A stretch of 33,235 nt of DNA from JBAVQS01 sp049694275 (GCA_049694275.1 JBAVQS010000164.1:1-33235), one strand, 5' to 3'. Counted from the first letter of the stretch, positions 1 to 8,061 are shown. The notes: a model not told the origin generated them from the letters alone. A program made the numbers and translations.

Positions 1-404
1 TACAGCAGGCATCGGACCTGACCTATCGCGTGTTTGATTGGAACCGGCCGCAGACCGGCGGGCGGGCGCTCCATATCGACAAATCTATCGCCGTAGCCGA
101 CCCGGTCGCCCGGCCGCAGACCCAACCGCGGCCCCGGTTGGGCGATGGAGAGCGGCAGATCCTGTGCCAATCTGTTTACTTTACACTCGAACTGCTTGCG
201 GCAGAGAGCCAGGTCATCCCGCTCGATACTCGAAACCGTTCATTCCATGCCCTGACGGTCATTGACGGTAGCGCCGAGGTCCGGGTGGGCGGCGAGACTG
301 TTACGCTTACCCGGTTTCAATCGGTTATCATTCCCGCGGTCGCCGGGCACTACGAGGTGCGCCCGCGCGGCGCATTCCAGGCGCTCAAGAGCAGCGTCGA
401 ATAG
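1..404 (+). CDS. manA: Mannose-6-phosphate isomerase, C-terminal part (5' end outside window)
   Basis: The reading frame is open from base 3 to the stop at 402-404. It begins QQASDLTYRVFDWNR, and further on has GGRALHIDKSIA, the segment that in type I (Bacillus-like) mannose-6-phosphate isomerases follows the metal-site cupin and leads into the C-terminal beta region. Such enzymes interconvert mannose-6-phosphate and fructose-6-phosphate in the cytosol using zinc. The 134 visible codons are roughly the last 40% of a family member of about 315 residues. A GTG at position 30 could be taken for a start, but the homologous residues continue upstream of it, so the gene is truncated by the window edge. 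The catalytic zinc ligands lie outside. It converges on the small membrane protein gene at 506-652. Family assignment is from remembered motifs. Confidence 0.82.
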   Translation, partial: QQASDLTYRVFDWNRPQTGGRALHIDKSIAVADPVARPQTQPRPRLGDGERQILCQSVYFTLELLAAESQVIPLDTRNRSFHALTVIDGSAEVRVGGETVTLTRFQSVIIPAVAGHYEVRPRGAFQALKSSVE

Positions 405-444
405 CGGTCGCGCCGAGCTCCAAAGGATGGCGGCGATCGCGGAT

Positions 445-475
445 AAAAAAGGACCGCGCCCAATCGGGCGCGGCC
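445..475 (-). terminator. Intrinsic terminator of the 48-aa membrane protein gene
   Basis: CCGCGCCC (454-461) pairs perfectly with GGGCGCGG (466-473) around an AATC loop. Read on the minus strand, the hairpin is followed by six T (445-450 on the plus strand are A). It lies about 30 bases past the stop of the minus-strand small gene. There is no T-run in the plus direction, so it serves manA poorly. Confidence 0.8.
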
Positions 476-505
476 TCAAAAATTCCCCCGCACGCGCGGC
501 AGAGT

Positions 506-652
506 TCAACGAACCAGATTAACCAGGACGAACATGACGGCGCCCCAAAGGACCAATGAAATGGGGATTGCAATCACCAGTGCGGCGATTGGCCCGCCCG
601 TCGAACGCTCTTCGTCGTCACGTCGCGGGGCAGCAGAGCTAAGCGATACCAT
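506..652 (-). CDS. Small single-pass membrane protein, 48 aa
   Basis: A 48-codon frame encodes a charged N-terminus (PRRDDEERSTGG) followed by one hydrophobic helix, roughly residues 22-46 (IAALVIAIPISLVLWGAVMF), ending VNLVR. A purine-rich GAAGGGA lies about ten bases before the ATG, and an intrinsic terminator lies just downstream, so the unit looks like a real monocistronic gene despite its size. The layout (short polar cytoplasmic tail plus one membrane segment) suits an accessory subunit or regulator of a membrane complex, but no family is recognised and no function is proposed. It converges on manA; upstream lies the divergent ABC transporter promoter region. Confidence 0.6.
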   Translation of the reverse strand: MVSLSSAAPRRDDEERSTGGPIAALVIAIPISLVLWGAVMFVLVNLVR

Positions 653-784
653 CTTACACCGTCCCTTCTACAAAACCCCGAACCGTCAACAACAAGCCCA
701 ATCTATGCTCTTATAACGCCAGTATACCACTCCGGTTACGCTTTGTACCCTGGTACTTTTGGGTTGATTATGGATCCCCGCACC

Positions 785-809
785 GGGCCAAAATTTGCCA
801 ATTTGGCCC
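785..809. promoter_or_regulatory. Palindrome abutting the -35 box of the ABC transporter operon
   Basis: GGGCCAAA (785-792) and TTTGGCCC (802-809) form a perfect 8-bp inverted repeat with a 9-base centre, ending four bases before the -35 hexamer at 813. Dyads of this size and place are typical binding sites for dimeric regulators. The binding protein is unknown and no regulator gene lies beside it. Confidence 0.5.
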
Positions 810-812
810 CTA

Positions 813-841
813 TTGACACCCGTGGGTATCTTTGTTATACT
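813..841 (+). promoter_or_regulatory. Consensus sigma-70-type promoter of the amino-acid ABC transporter operon
   Basis: TTGACA (813-818) and TATACT (836-841) are separated by exactly 17 bp, matching 11 of 12 consensus positions. Predicted transcription start is about 848, leaving a leader of about 230 bases before the first gene at 1081. The leader holds a short frame MKQRSIHPGGR (926-961) without a clear ribosome site and a T8 tract (1053-1060), but I see no convincing riboswitch or attenuator. Confidence 0.82.
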
Positions 842-1080
842 CTGCTCCCAATACACCAGTCTAATCTTCCTCAATTCGTGCAGTCCCTATTTGCAGCCTG
901 TGCATCTTTTTCACTTGAACTAAACATGAAACAACGCTCCATCCACCCAGGGGGGAGGTGACGCCCTGCGAGCACGAACTCTGTGTTATTGTTGAGACGC
1001 CATTCTGTGCGTTCGATCCGGATGTTAGACGCAACACCCGTTTCTCGTTAGCTTTTTTTTCTCAGGAGGAGGAGAACCTT

Positions 1081-2139
1081 ATGAAACGCACGTTTGCTCT
1101 GAGCGCCATACTGCTCATACTTGCGCTCCTGGTGGTCGCTTGCAACACGCCAGTAACCCCTGCCGCGCCTGCGGCGACCCCTGTGCCCCCCACACCCGTC
1201 GTCGTTCAGCAAACCGTCGTCGTGCAACAGACAGTGGTCATCCAGCCCACGGCCGTCCCAACCGTGGCGCCGACTGCGACGACCGTGCCCACCGCGGCGC
1301 CGACCCCGGTCGCCCAGGTCCCGTCCGACGCCTTGACCCAGAAGGGCCGGCTGACGATTTGCACCGACTTTCCGTATCCCCCGCAAGAGTTCTTTGACGA
1401 CAACGGCAATCCGGCCGGCCTTGACATCGAAATGGGCACGGAGATCGCCAACCGGTTGGGCCTGAAGGCCCAGTTTGTCAACAGCGTGTTTGACACGATC
1501 ATCGCCGCGGTCAAGGGCGGCAAGTGCGACATTGTCATTTCGGCGCAGAACATTACCGCCGATCGCCAAAAGCAGGTGAGTATGATCGCCTACTTCCAGG
1601 CCGGCCAGTCCATGGTGGTCGCCAAGGGCAACCCCAAGGGAATCAAGACGCCGATGGACCTCTGCGGCCAGAGCGCCGCGGCGGAGACCGGTACCACGGA
1701 GGCCGACTATCTCCAGGGGACCGGCGATTATGATCCGGTAAAAGGGACTGCCGACTCGAAAGGCAAAGGCTTGATGCAGCAGTGCGCCAAGGCAGGCAAG
1801 CCGGCAGTCAAGGTTGTCGTCACGGAAAAAGACAGCGACGCGCTCCAGCAACTCCAGTCGGGCAAGGTCGCCGTTTATTTCGCCGACTCGCCCGTCGCCG
1901 CTTATTATACTGTTCAGCATCCGGACCAGTTCGAAGTAACCGGACAGATTGTCGAGCCGGCGCTGGAAGGCATCAGCGTGCCGTGCGGACAGGACGATTG
2001 CACCAAGGCGCCACTCAGCCCGCTCGGCGCGGCCGTCAACACTGCGCTCAAGAGCATGCTTGCCGACGGCGGGTATGGCAAGATCCTAACCAAGTGGAAT
2101 CTTGCAAACAGCGCCATCAAGGCTGACCAACTTCAATAA
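1081..2139 (+). CDS. Polar amino-acid ABC transporter, substrate-binding lipoprotein
   Basis: This 352-aa extracytoplasmic receptor (SBP family 3, PF00497) should capture an amino acid and hand it to the permease encoded next. Residues 1-21 are a lipoprotein signal ending in the lipobox LVVAC. Residues 21-80 are a low-complexity tether rich in Pro, Thr, Ala and the repeat VVVQQTV, a habit of Chloroflexota lipoproteins. The binding domain starts near LTICTDFPYPPQEF and continues with GLDIEMGTEIANRLGL and GKCDIVISAQNITADR. The ATG at 1081 is chosen because AGGAGGAGGAG (1064-1074) lies six bases ahead and the signal peptide starts there; an in-frame GTG at 958 would add 41 residues ahead of the signal and is rejected. 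A perfect hairpin follows the stop. Substrate specificity cannot be read from sequence alone. Confidence 0.9.
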   Translation: MKRTFALSAILLILALLVVACNTPVTPAAPAATPVPPTPVVVQQTVVVQQTVVIQPTAVPTVAPTATTVPTAAPTPVAQVPSDALTQKGRLTICTDFPYPPQEFFDDNGNPAGLDIEMGTEIANRLGLKAQFVNSVFDTIIAAVKGGKCDIVISAQNITADRQKQVSMIAYFQAGQSMVVAKGNPKGIKTPMDLCGQSAAAETGTTEADYLQGTGDYDPVKGTADSKGKGLMQQCAKAGKPAVKVVVTEKDSDALQQLQSGKVAVYFADSPVAAYYTVQHPDQFEVTGQIVEPALEGISVPCGQDDCTKAPLSPLGAAVNTALKSMLADGGYGKILTKWNLANSAIKADQLQ

Positions 2140-2157
2140 CCTCTCGCGAAAGGTACA

Positions 2158-2193
2158 CTGACCGGGCAAGTCGGGTGAGACCTGCCCGGTCAG
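2158..2193 (+). other. Intercistronic hairpin between binding protein and permease genes
   Basis: CTGACCGGGCA (2158-2168) and TGCCCGGTCAG (2183-2193) are perfect 11-bp complements with a 14-base loop. There is no T-run, and the next gene starts ten bases downstream. In binding-protein operons such stems commonly protect the upstream message or lower downstream expression so that receptor exceeds permease; that role is inferred here. Confidence 0.7.
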
Positions 2194-2203
2194 ACCAAAC
2201 TCG

Positions 2204-2998
2204 ATGTACCATTTTGACTGGACTGTCTTTTGGCAGTACCTCTGGCCGGTCGACGCCTTGCAGAATCCGCTGATTCGCAATGGCCTGGCCGCCACCGTCG
2301 CCGTGAGCATTATTGCCCAGGCCATCGGGGTTATCCTGGGACTGTTTGCCGCGCTCGGCAAGACGAGCAAATTCTGGCCGTTCCGCTCGTTATCGGATAT
2401 TTACATCTGGTATTTCCGCGGCACGCCGCTCCTCGTCCAGATGATGCTGCTCTATTACGGTCTCGGCGTCACGCATATCTACGACTTTCCCGATCTGGAT
2501 TTGATGGGCATTAGCGTCACGGGCGCGATCCAGGCGGGCATCCTCGCGCTCGGCGTGAACGAAGGCGCCTATATGGCTGAAATCGTTCGCGCCGGAATTC
2601 AAGCGATCGATCCCGGACAAATGGAGGCGGCCAAGTCGCTGGGGATGACCTACGCACAGGCGATGATGCGCATCGTCCTGCCACAGGCGGCCAAGGTCAT
2701 CATTCCACCGCTCGGCAACGAATTCAACAACATGATGAAGACCACCTCCCTGATGGCCGTCATCTCCGCTGCCGAGTTGTTCTACGCCTACGAGCAGATC
2801 AACGCACGTTTGTTCAAGCCGTTCGAGCTCTTTATTGCCGCGTCGCTCTATTATTTGCTCCTGACCACGATTTGGACGGTCATCCAAGCACGGATCGAAT
2901 CGGGCCTGGGGGAGCGCAAGGGAGCGGACAAAGAGCCCGGGCTCTTTGAGCGTCTGTTTGCCGGCCGGCGCATCGCCGCCGAAAAAGGAGGGCATTAG
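2204..2998 (+). CDS. Polar amino-acid ABC transporter, permease (HisM/GlnP/ArtQ type)
   Basis: This 264-aa inner-membrane permease has five or so hydrophobic segments. It shows the family hallmarks: WYFRGTPLLVQMMLLYYGL near residue 70, and the EAA loop EAAKSLGMTYAQAMMRIVLP around residue 145 that docks on the ATPase, followed by IIPPLGNEFNNMMKTTSL. It would form the channel of a polar amino-acid importer with the lipoprotein upstream and the ATPase downstream; with a single permease gene the pore is presumably a homodimer. No Shine-Dalgarno is seen ahead of the ATG; the gene begins ten bases after the hairpin at 2158-2193. Its stop codon overlaps the GTG of the next gene by one base. Confidence 0.9.
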   Translation: MYHFDWTVFWQYLWPVDALQNPLIRNGLAATVAVSIIAQAIGVILGLFAALGKTSKFWPFRSLSDIYIWYFRGTPLLVQMMLLYYGLGVTHIYDFPDLDLMGISVTGAIQAGILALGVNEGAYMAEIVRAGIQAIDPGQMEAAKSLGMTYAQAMMRIVLPQAAKVIIPPLGNEFNNMMKTTSLMAVISAAELFYAYEQINARLFKPFELFIAASLYYLLLTTIWTVIQARIESGLGERKGADKEPGLFERLFAGRRIAAEKGGH

Positions 2999-3795
2999 TG
3001 TCCACCCCTCCACCGAGTGTCAAGTTGCAGGACAGTAATATCATCGTTCAAGCCGCCCAGGTCAACAAATGGTTCGGGTCATTGCATGTTCTCAAGGATG
3101 TGAGCCTGACCGTGCGCAAGAATGAGGTGGTGGTGGTCATCGGTCCTTCCGGCTCAGGCAAGAGCACCTTCTTGCGGGCGATCAACCACCTGGAAAAGAT
3201 CAACAAAGGGCACATCTACGTCAACGGCCACATGATCGGCTATCACGAGCGCAACGGGAAACTCGTCGAGGATAGCGAAAAGAACATCGCCCGGCAGCGG
3301 CAAGAGATCGGCATGGTCTTTCAACGCTTTAACCTGTTCCCGCACTTTACCGCGCTCCAGAACGTGATTGAAGCGCCGATCCAGGTCCGCAAGGTCCCAC
3401 TGGATCAGGCGATCGCCGATGGGGAGCAATTGCTCAAGCGGGTCGGGCTGGCCGAAAAAAAGGACAAGTATCCGAGCCAACTTTCCGGCGGCCAGCAGCA
3501 GCGCGTGGCGATCGCGCGAGCGCTGGCTATGAAACCGGCGCTCATGCTGTTTGACGAACCGACCTCGGCGCTCGACCCTGAAATGATTGGCGAGGTGCTG
3601 GCGGTCATGCAAGAGTTGGCGCACGAGATGACCATGCTCGTCGTCTCGCACGAGATGGGGTTCGCTCGCGCCGCCGCCAATCGGATTGTATTTATGGATG
3701 GCGGCGCGATCATCGAAGACACGACGCCGAACGAACTGTTTGCCAACCCGCGCGAAGAGCGCACCCGGCAGTTCCTGAGTAAAATTCTGCACTGA
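2998..3795 (+). CDS. Polar amino-acid ABC transporter, ATP-binding protein (GlnQ/HisP type)
   Basis: This 265-aa cytoplasmic ATPase energises import through the permease upstream. Visible motifs in order are Walker A GPSGSGKST, the Q-loop region EIGMVFQRFNLFPHFT, signature LSGGQQQRVAIARAL, Walker B with catalytic Glu in LMLFDEPTSALDPE, and the switch His in VVSHEMGFA. The insertion between Walker A and the Q-loop (YHERNGKLVEDSEKN) is common in HisP/GlnQ-type proteins. The GTG at 2998 is preceded by GGAGGG about seven bases upstream and overlaps the permease stop by one base, so translation is probably coupled. Only seven bases separate it from the branched-chain type ATPase gene that follows. 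Confidence 0.92.
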   Translation: MSTPPPSVKLQDSNIIVQAAQVNKWFGSLHVLKDVSLTVRKNEVVVVIGPSGSGKSTFLRAINHLEKINKGHIYVNGHMIGYHERNGKLVEDSEKNIARQRQEIGMVFQRFNLFPHFTALQNVIEAPIQVRKVPLDQAIADGEQLLKRVGLAEKKDKYPSQLSGGQQQRVAIARALAMKPALMLFDEPTSALDPEMIGEVLAVMQELAHEMTMLVVSHEMGFARAAANRIVFMDGGAIIEDTTPNELFANPREERTRQFLSKILH

Positions 3796-3802
3796 GGCGG
3801 AC

Positions 3803-4582
3803 ATGCCATTACTAGAGGCTACGCGAGTCACTAAGCGGTTTGGCGGCTTGACCGCCGTCGAAAAGGTCGATTTCACGATCGAAAAGGGTGCGATCGTCAG
3901 TCTCATCGGGCCGAATGGCGCCGGTAAGACCACCTTTTTCAATTGCATCACCGGCTATTATCAACCGGAAGAGGGTAGTATTCTCTTTGACGGCGACGAG
4001 ATTGTCGGGCTCCGGCCGAATCAAATTACCACATTGGGCATTGCGCGCACCTTTCAAAACATTCGCCTCTTTAACAACATGACGGCGCTTGAAAATGTCA
4101 TGGTCGGTCAGCACGTGCGGATGCGCGCCAACCTGCTGGGCGCCATCCTACGTGATCCGGGCACCGTCGCCGAGGAATCCAGGGTCGAGCAAAAGTCGCG
4201 GGACTTGTTGCGGTTCGTCGGCTTGCGCGGCAAGGATAATGAATTGTCCAAGAACCTGGCATATGGCGACCAGCGGCGATTGGAGATTGCGCGGGCCCTG
4301 GCGACGAACCCCAAGCTGTTGTTGTTGGACGAGCCGACCGCCGGCATGAACCCTGGCGAAACGGCGGCGATGGTCGATTTTATCCGCAAGCTGCGCGACG
4401 AACTGGGATTGACCATTCTCCTGATCGAGCACCGAATGAAGCTGGTCATGACCATTTCGGAGCGAATCACGGTGCTCGACTTTGGCGTCAAGCTTGCCGA
4501 AGGTTCCGCCCAGGAGGTCCAGCAAAACCCGCGTGTCCGCGAGGCCTATTTGGGCAAGGAATATGATCAGATCGCAGCCTAA
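3803..4582 (+). CDS. livG: Branched-chain amino-acid type ABC transporter, ATP-binding protein LivG
   Basis: This 259-aa ATPase belongs to the HAAT (LivG) family. It has Walker A GPNGAGKTT, the family-specific GIARTFQNIRLFNNMTALENV stretch, the degenerate signature LAYGDQRRLEIARAL, and LLLLDEPTAGMNPGE with IEHRMKLVM. LivG pairs with LivF to drive uptake of branched-chain or other amino acids, amides or ureas through LivHM. GAGG lies five bases before the ATG. It follows a polar amino-acid transporter ATPase gene after a seven-base gap, which joins two transporter families in one transcription unit. Confidence 0.93.
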   Translation: MPLLEATRVTKRFGGLTAVEKVDFTIEKGAIVSLIGPNGAGKTTFFNCITGYYQPEEGSILFDGDEIVGLRPNQITTLGIARTFQNIRLFNNMTALENVMVGQHVRMRANLLGAILRDPGTVAEESRVEQKSRDLLRFVGLRGKDNELSKNLAYGDQRRLEIARALATNPKLLLLDEPTAGMNPGETAAMVDFIRKLRDELGLTILLIEHRMKLVMTISERITVLDFGVKLAEGSAQEVQQNPRVREAYLGKEYDQIAA

Positions 4583-4608
4583 GTAAATTTTGAATTCCGA
4601 AATCGACT

Positions 4609-5322
4609 ATGCCTATACTCGAACTTGACAATGTCCATAGCTATTACGGACATATCCACGCCCTGAAAGGCATTAGCCTGAAGGTCGAAAAGGGTGAGAT
4701 CGTTACGCTGATCGGCGCGAATGGCGCCGGCAAGACATCCACGCTCCGTACCATCTCGGGGCTTTTGCGCCCGCGCGAGGGCGCCATTACGCTGGAAGGG
4801 GAGCGGATCGACGGCGTGGCGCCCCATTTGATTGTCACGAAGGGGATTGGGCAGTCGCCCGAGGGACGCAAGATTTTTCCCCGTCTGACCGTCATGGAAA
4901 ACCTGGAGATGGGGGCTTATGCGCGGAGTGATCGCGAGGGGATCAAAAAGGACCTGGAGTGGTCCTTTCGGCTGTTCCCGCGACTCGCCGAGCGGCGCAC
5001 CCAATTGGGTGGCACTCTTTCCGGTGGTGAACAACAGATGCTTGCCATGGGGCGCGCGCTGATGACGCACCCGCGGATTCTGCTCCTCGACGAGCCGTCG
5101 ATGGGGCTTGCCCCGGTGCTGGTCGAGACGATTTTTAGCATCATCCAGGAATTGAACAAGGCAGGGACGACGATTTTGCTGGTTGAGCAGAATGCGGCCA
5201 AGGCATTGTCCATCGCTCACCGCGGGTATGTCATCGAAACCGGGCAGATTATCCTGCAGGACGATGCTAAAAACCTGCAAAAGAACGATCTGGTACGAAA
5301 AGCCTATCTCGGCGAAGATTAG
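4609..5322 (+). CDS. livF: Branched-chain amino-acid type ABC transporter, ATP-binding protein LivF
   Basis: This 237-aa ATPase is the second nucleotide-binding subunit of the HAAT importer. The family markers are HALKGISLKVEKGEIVTLIG, Walker A GANGAGKTS, GIGQSPEGRKIFPRLTVMEN, signature LSGGEQQMLAMGRALM, LLLDEPSMGLAPVLVE and LVEQNAAKALSIA. The C-terminal KAYLGED is typical of LivF. It starts 26 bases after LivG without a recognisable Shine-Dalgarno; that gap is AT-rich. It is followed by 126 bases without a gene ahead of the receptor gene, where only a weak TTCAGG-17-TAAAAT promoter-like pair is visible. Confidence 0.93.
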   Translation: MPILELDNVHSYYGHIHALKGISLKVEKGEIVTLIGANGAGKTSTLRTISGLLRPREGAITLEGERIDGVAPHLIVTKGIGQSPEGRKIFPRLTVMENLEMGAYARSDREGIKKDLEWSFRLFPRLAERRTQLGGTLSGGEQQMLAMGRALMTHPRILLLDEPSMGLAPVLVETIFSIIQELNKAGTTILLVEQNAAKALSIAHRGYVIETGQIILQDDAKNLQKNDLVRKAYLGED

Positions 5323-5448
5323 GAGGTTCCAGCCAGGATTGAAAAGACGTCCAGAACGCCCGGCTCCGGTTCAGGGTTGGCTGACCCGGCGATAAAATCG
5401 CAACGGAGGGGCAAAACGATTCGATTTTTCTCTTGGAGGAGAAGAGGC

Positions 5449-6765
5449 ATGAAACTCAACAAATGGTTGTTTGTGCTCGGGCTCATCGCCCTGTTGGCCC
5501 TGGCGCTCAGCGCGTGCAACAGCACGCCCGCCGCTCAGCCGACGACGGCGCCCACCGGCGGCACGGCCCCGACGGCTGCGCCCAGCGCGGGTGGCTGCAC
5601 CGACAAGCTGGGCTGTGTGCAGGTTGGCCCCAACGATCCGATTCACATTGCGTATCTGCTCGTCATCTCGGGCGATAACGCGACCCTCGGCCAGGATTCC
5701 CAGTACGGAATCGAGCTCGCGGTTGACGACAAGGGCGGTAGCCTGCTCGGTCACAAGATCAAGCTCGACGGACAGGATTCGGGCTGCAGCGCTGAAGGCG
5801 GCCAGACCGCTGCAACCAAGGTTGCGGCAGACAACACCGTCGTCGCCGTCATCGGCACCAGCTGCTCCAGCGAAGCGCGCGCCGCGGCGCCGATCTTGAC
5901 CACTCAAGCGGGTCTCTCGATGATCTCGCCATCGAACACGGCTCCTGACCTCACCGACCCGGCCAAGCACCTCGCCGGGTACTTCCGGACCGCGCACAAT
6001 GACAAGGTCCAGGGCGCAGTGGCGGCGCAGTTCGTGTTCAACCAGCTCAAGTACACCAAGGCTGCGACGATTCACGACGGCTCGATCTACGCCAAGGGCC
6101 TCACGGACGTGTTCTCTCAGAACTTTAAACAGCTCGGCGGCACGATCACCGCGGCCGAAGCGGTCAACGTGGGTGACAAGGACATGAAACCGGTCCTGAC
6201 CCGCGTCGCCGCCGGCAACCCGCAGATCATCTACTTCCCCATCTTTGTGGCCGAGGGCGGCTTTATCGCCTCCCAGATCCGCGACGTGCCAGGCCTCGAA
6301 AAGACGGCCATGATGGGCGCTGACGGTATCTTTTCGCCCGACTTTTTAAAGGCCGGCGGCAAGAACACCGTGGGCATGTTTTTCTCGAGCCCGAACTTTT
6401 CGGCCTTTGGCAGTGGTTACCAGACGCTGGTTGCCAACTATATCAAGAAATACAACGTCAAGGGCACCCTCTCCGCCTTCCACGCCCATGCCTATGACGC
6501 GGCCAACATGATCTTCGCGGCCATCGAAAAGGTCGCGGTCAAGGGTTCCGATGGCTCGCTGACGATCGGCAAGCAGGCGCTGCGCGACGCGATTGCCGCG
6601 ACCAAGGATTTCAAGGGCATCACCGGCAATCTCACCTGCGATCCGAACGGCGACTGCGCCGATCCCAAGATCGCCGTCTACATGGTCACACAGGACAACT
6701 TTAGCCAGTCCATCATGCCCAAGACTCCGATCTGGTTCCCGGGCGGCCCAGATTACAAGCCGTAA
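5449..6765 (+). CDS. Branched-chain amino-acid type ABC transporter, substrate-binding lipoprotein LivK-like
   Basis: This 438-aa periplasmic-binding-fold receptor (Peripla_BP_6, PF13458) has a lipoprotein signal of about 24 residues ending in LSAC, then a short Thr/Pro/Ala tether. The mature domain shows IHIAYLLVISGDNATLGQDS, AVDDKGGSLLGHKI, VIGTSCSSEARAAAPILT and MISPSNTAPDLTD, followed by FRTAHNDKVQGAVAAQFVF, the usual ligand-cleft landmarks. CGCTDKLGC-like Cys pairs after the tether and CDPNGDC near the C-terminus suggest disulfides outside the membrane. The ATG at 5449 follows GGAGGAGAAGAGG and begins the signal peptide; the in-frame extension to 5377 is rejected. Two perfect hairpins follow. 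The ligand is not determinable from sequence; amides and urea are possible in this family. Confidence 0.9.
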   Translation: MKLNKWLFVLGLIALLALALSACNSTPAAQPTTAPTGGTAPTAAPSAGGCTDKLGCVQVGPNDPIHIAYLLVISGDNATLGQDSQYGIELAVDDKGGSLLGHKIKLDGQDSGCSAEGGQTAATKVAADNTVVAVIGTSCSSEARAAAPILTTQAGLSMISPSNTAPDLTDPAKHLAGYFRTAHNDKVQGAVAAQFVFNQLKYTKAATIHDGSIYAKGLTDVFSQNFKQLGGTITAAEAVNVGDKDMKPVLTRVAAGNPQIIYFPIFVAEGGFIASQIRDVPGLEKTAMMGADGIFSPDFLKAGGKNTVGMFFSSPNFSAFGSGYQTLVANYIKKYNVKGTLSAFHAHAYDAANMIFAAIEKVAVKGSDGSLTIGKQALRDAIAATKDFKGITGNLTCDPNGDCADPKIAVYMVTQDNFSQSIMPKTPIWFPGGPDYKP

Positions 6766-6787
6766 AGGCGTTAATCCATACGACGAG

Positions 6788-6877
6788 GGCGAATCCATCT
6801 CCATCCGGAATGGATTCGCCTGACTCGTGACTTGCTCAAAGACTCAGCCGGGTCAGGAGACTTGCCCGGCTGAGTCT
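6788..6877 (+). other. Tandem perfect hairpins after the LivK-like gene
   Basis: The first stem pairs GGCGAATCCAT (6788-6798) with ATGGATTCGCC (6810-6820). The second pairs AGACTCAGCCGGG (6840-6852) with CCCGGCTGAGTCT (6865-6877). Neither is followed by a T-run. LivH starts about 100 bases later, with nothing else recognisable between. The placement parallels the hairpin after the first binding-protein gene and suggests partial termination or protection from exonucleases. Confidence 0.7.
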
Positions 6878-6980
6878 GACGCATGAATTCGCTCATCGGC
6901 GTGTCGTCCGGTGGAGGGGCTGCTCGGCCGGCCCGGGATATTCATACGTCACCCACATTCCCAGGGGAGTGTACACGCTT

Positions 6981-8051
6981 ATGCTACAACGCTTGAGGCG
7001 ACTGGAGCTGACCGATGTGATCATGTTCATCATCGGCGGTTTGATCCTCGCGCTCATCATCGTCGGTTCGATCTCCACGCTGATTGCCGGCAAGTATTCG
7101 GCCAGCCAGTGGTTCGACCTGATTGTCTTTGGTCTGGCCCTGGGCGGTATTTACGCGCTCATCGCGCTCGGGTATACGCTCGTCTATGGCATCCTGCGCA
7201 TGATCAATTTCGCGCACAGCGAAGTGTTCATGAGCGGTCCATTCACCGCCTATTTTCTCGCCGATGCCATGAGCCGCAGTGGGTTCCTCGATCAGAACCC
7301 CATCATTGCTCTCCTGTTGATCTTTTTGTTGGCCATGGGCATCTCGGTTCTGGTGGCCGTGCTTCTCGAACGGATTGCCTATCGCCCGCTCCGGTATGCG
7401 CCGCGCCTGGTGCCGCTGATTACGGCCATCGGCGCCTCCTTCTTTTTGCAATATTTTTTCCGCGGCCTCTATGGGGCGAACATTCACGTCTATCCCGATT
7501 TTCCCATCCTCAAGGGCGACCTTCAGTTCGTGGTGAGCCAGCTCACTTTTCGCATCAGCTATATTCAAGTCATGGTCATTGTCGCCGCTGCCGTGATGAT
7601 GGTCGGGCTGCAATTCTTTATTCAGCAGACCAAGACCGGCAAGGCGATGCGCGCGGTGGCTGAGGACAAGCAGACGGCGGCGCTCATGGGCATCGACGTC
7701 GACCGCATCATCGTTATTACCTTTATTCTGGGCGGCGCGCTCGCCGGCGCCGCGGGCGTGCTCTACGCCCTCATGTTCAAGCAGGTCGGCTTTTTGATGG
7801 GTTTTATTCCGGGGCTGAAAGCCTTTACCGCGGCCGTGCTCGGCGGCATCGGCAATGTGCCCGGCGCGATGGTGGGCGGGCTCTTTTTGGGATTGATCGA
7901 ATCGGTCGGGCCGAACCTCTTTCTGGACGGCCTGGGAATTCCTGCTCCATACCAACTCAAGGACGCGATCGCGTTTACGCTCCTGGTGCTCGTGCTCATC
8001 TTCCGCCCGTCCGGGATTCTGGGCGAGCGGGGCGTAGACAAGAAAGCGTGA
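6981..8051 (+). CDS. livH: Branched-chain amino-acid type ABC transporter, permease LivH
   Basis: This 356-aa integral membrane permease has about eight hydrophobic segments. LivH landmarks are LGGIYALIALGYTLVYGILR with MINFAHSEVFM, then TKTGKAMRAVAEDKQTAALM, GIDVDRIIVITFILGGALAG, and FTAAVLGGIGNVPGAMVGG near the C-terminus. It forms half of the pore with LivM. The ATG at 6981 is preferred over the in-frame GTG at 6969 because AGGGGAG (6963-6969) lies ahead of it. The N-terminus is about 55 residues longer than in many LivH proteins and carries an additional hydrophobic segment (VIMFIIGGLILALIIVGS). Confidence 0.92.
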   Translation: MLQRLRRLELTDVIMFIIGGLILALIIVGSISTLIAGKYSASQWFDLIVFGLALGGIYALIALGYTLVYGILRMINFAHSEVFMSGPFTAYFLADAMSRSGFLDQNPIIALLLIFLLAMGISVLVAVLLERIAYRPLRYAPRLVPLITAIGASFFLQYFFRGLYGANIHVYPDFPILKGDLQFVVSQLTFRISYIQVMVIVAAAVMMVGLQFFIQQTKTGKAMRAVAEDKQTAALMGIDVDRIIVITFILGGALAGAAGVLYALMFKQVGFLMGFIPGLKAFTAAVLGGIGNVPGAMVGGLFLGLIESVGPNLFLDGLGIPAPYQLKDAIAFTLLVLVLIFRPSGILGERGVDKKA

Positions 8052-8061
8052 GGTCAAGCTT

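Noticed and set aside
926..961. Possible leader peptide MKQRSIHPGGR in the ABC operon leader
   Set aside because: No ribosome site, no runs of one amino-acid codon and no attached attenuator stem, so not called as a gene.
958..1080. Upstream GTG start (41 additional residues) for the first lipoprotein, with GGGGGGAGG just ahead
   Set aside because: The added residues precede a perfect lipoprotein signal and would abolish it; the ATG at 1081 has a better placed Shine-Dalgarno. The GGGGGGAGG is noted but has no other sensible frame.
1048..1920. 290-codon minus-strand frame antisense to the first lipoprotein gene
   Set aside because: Arg/His/Gly-rich shadow caused by GC-rich codons; no domain, no start context.
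5323..5448. Internal promoter TTCAGG-17-TAAAAT ahead of the livK-like gene
   Set aside because: The -35 matches only half the consensus; mentioned but not called as a feature.
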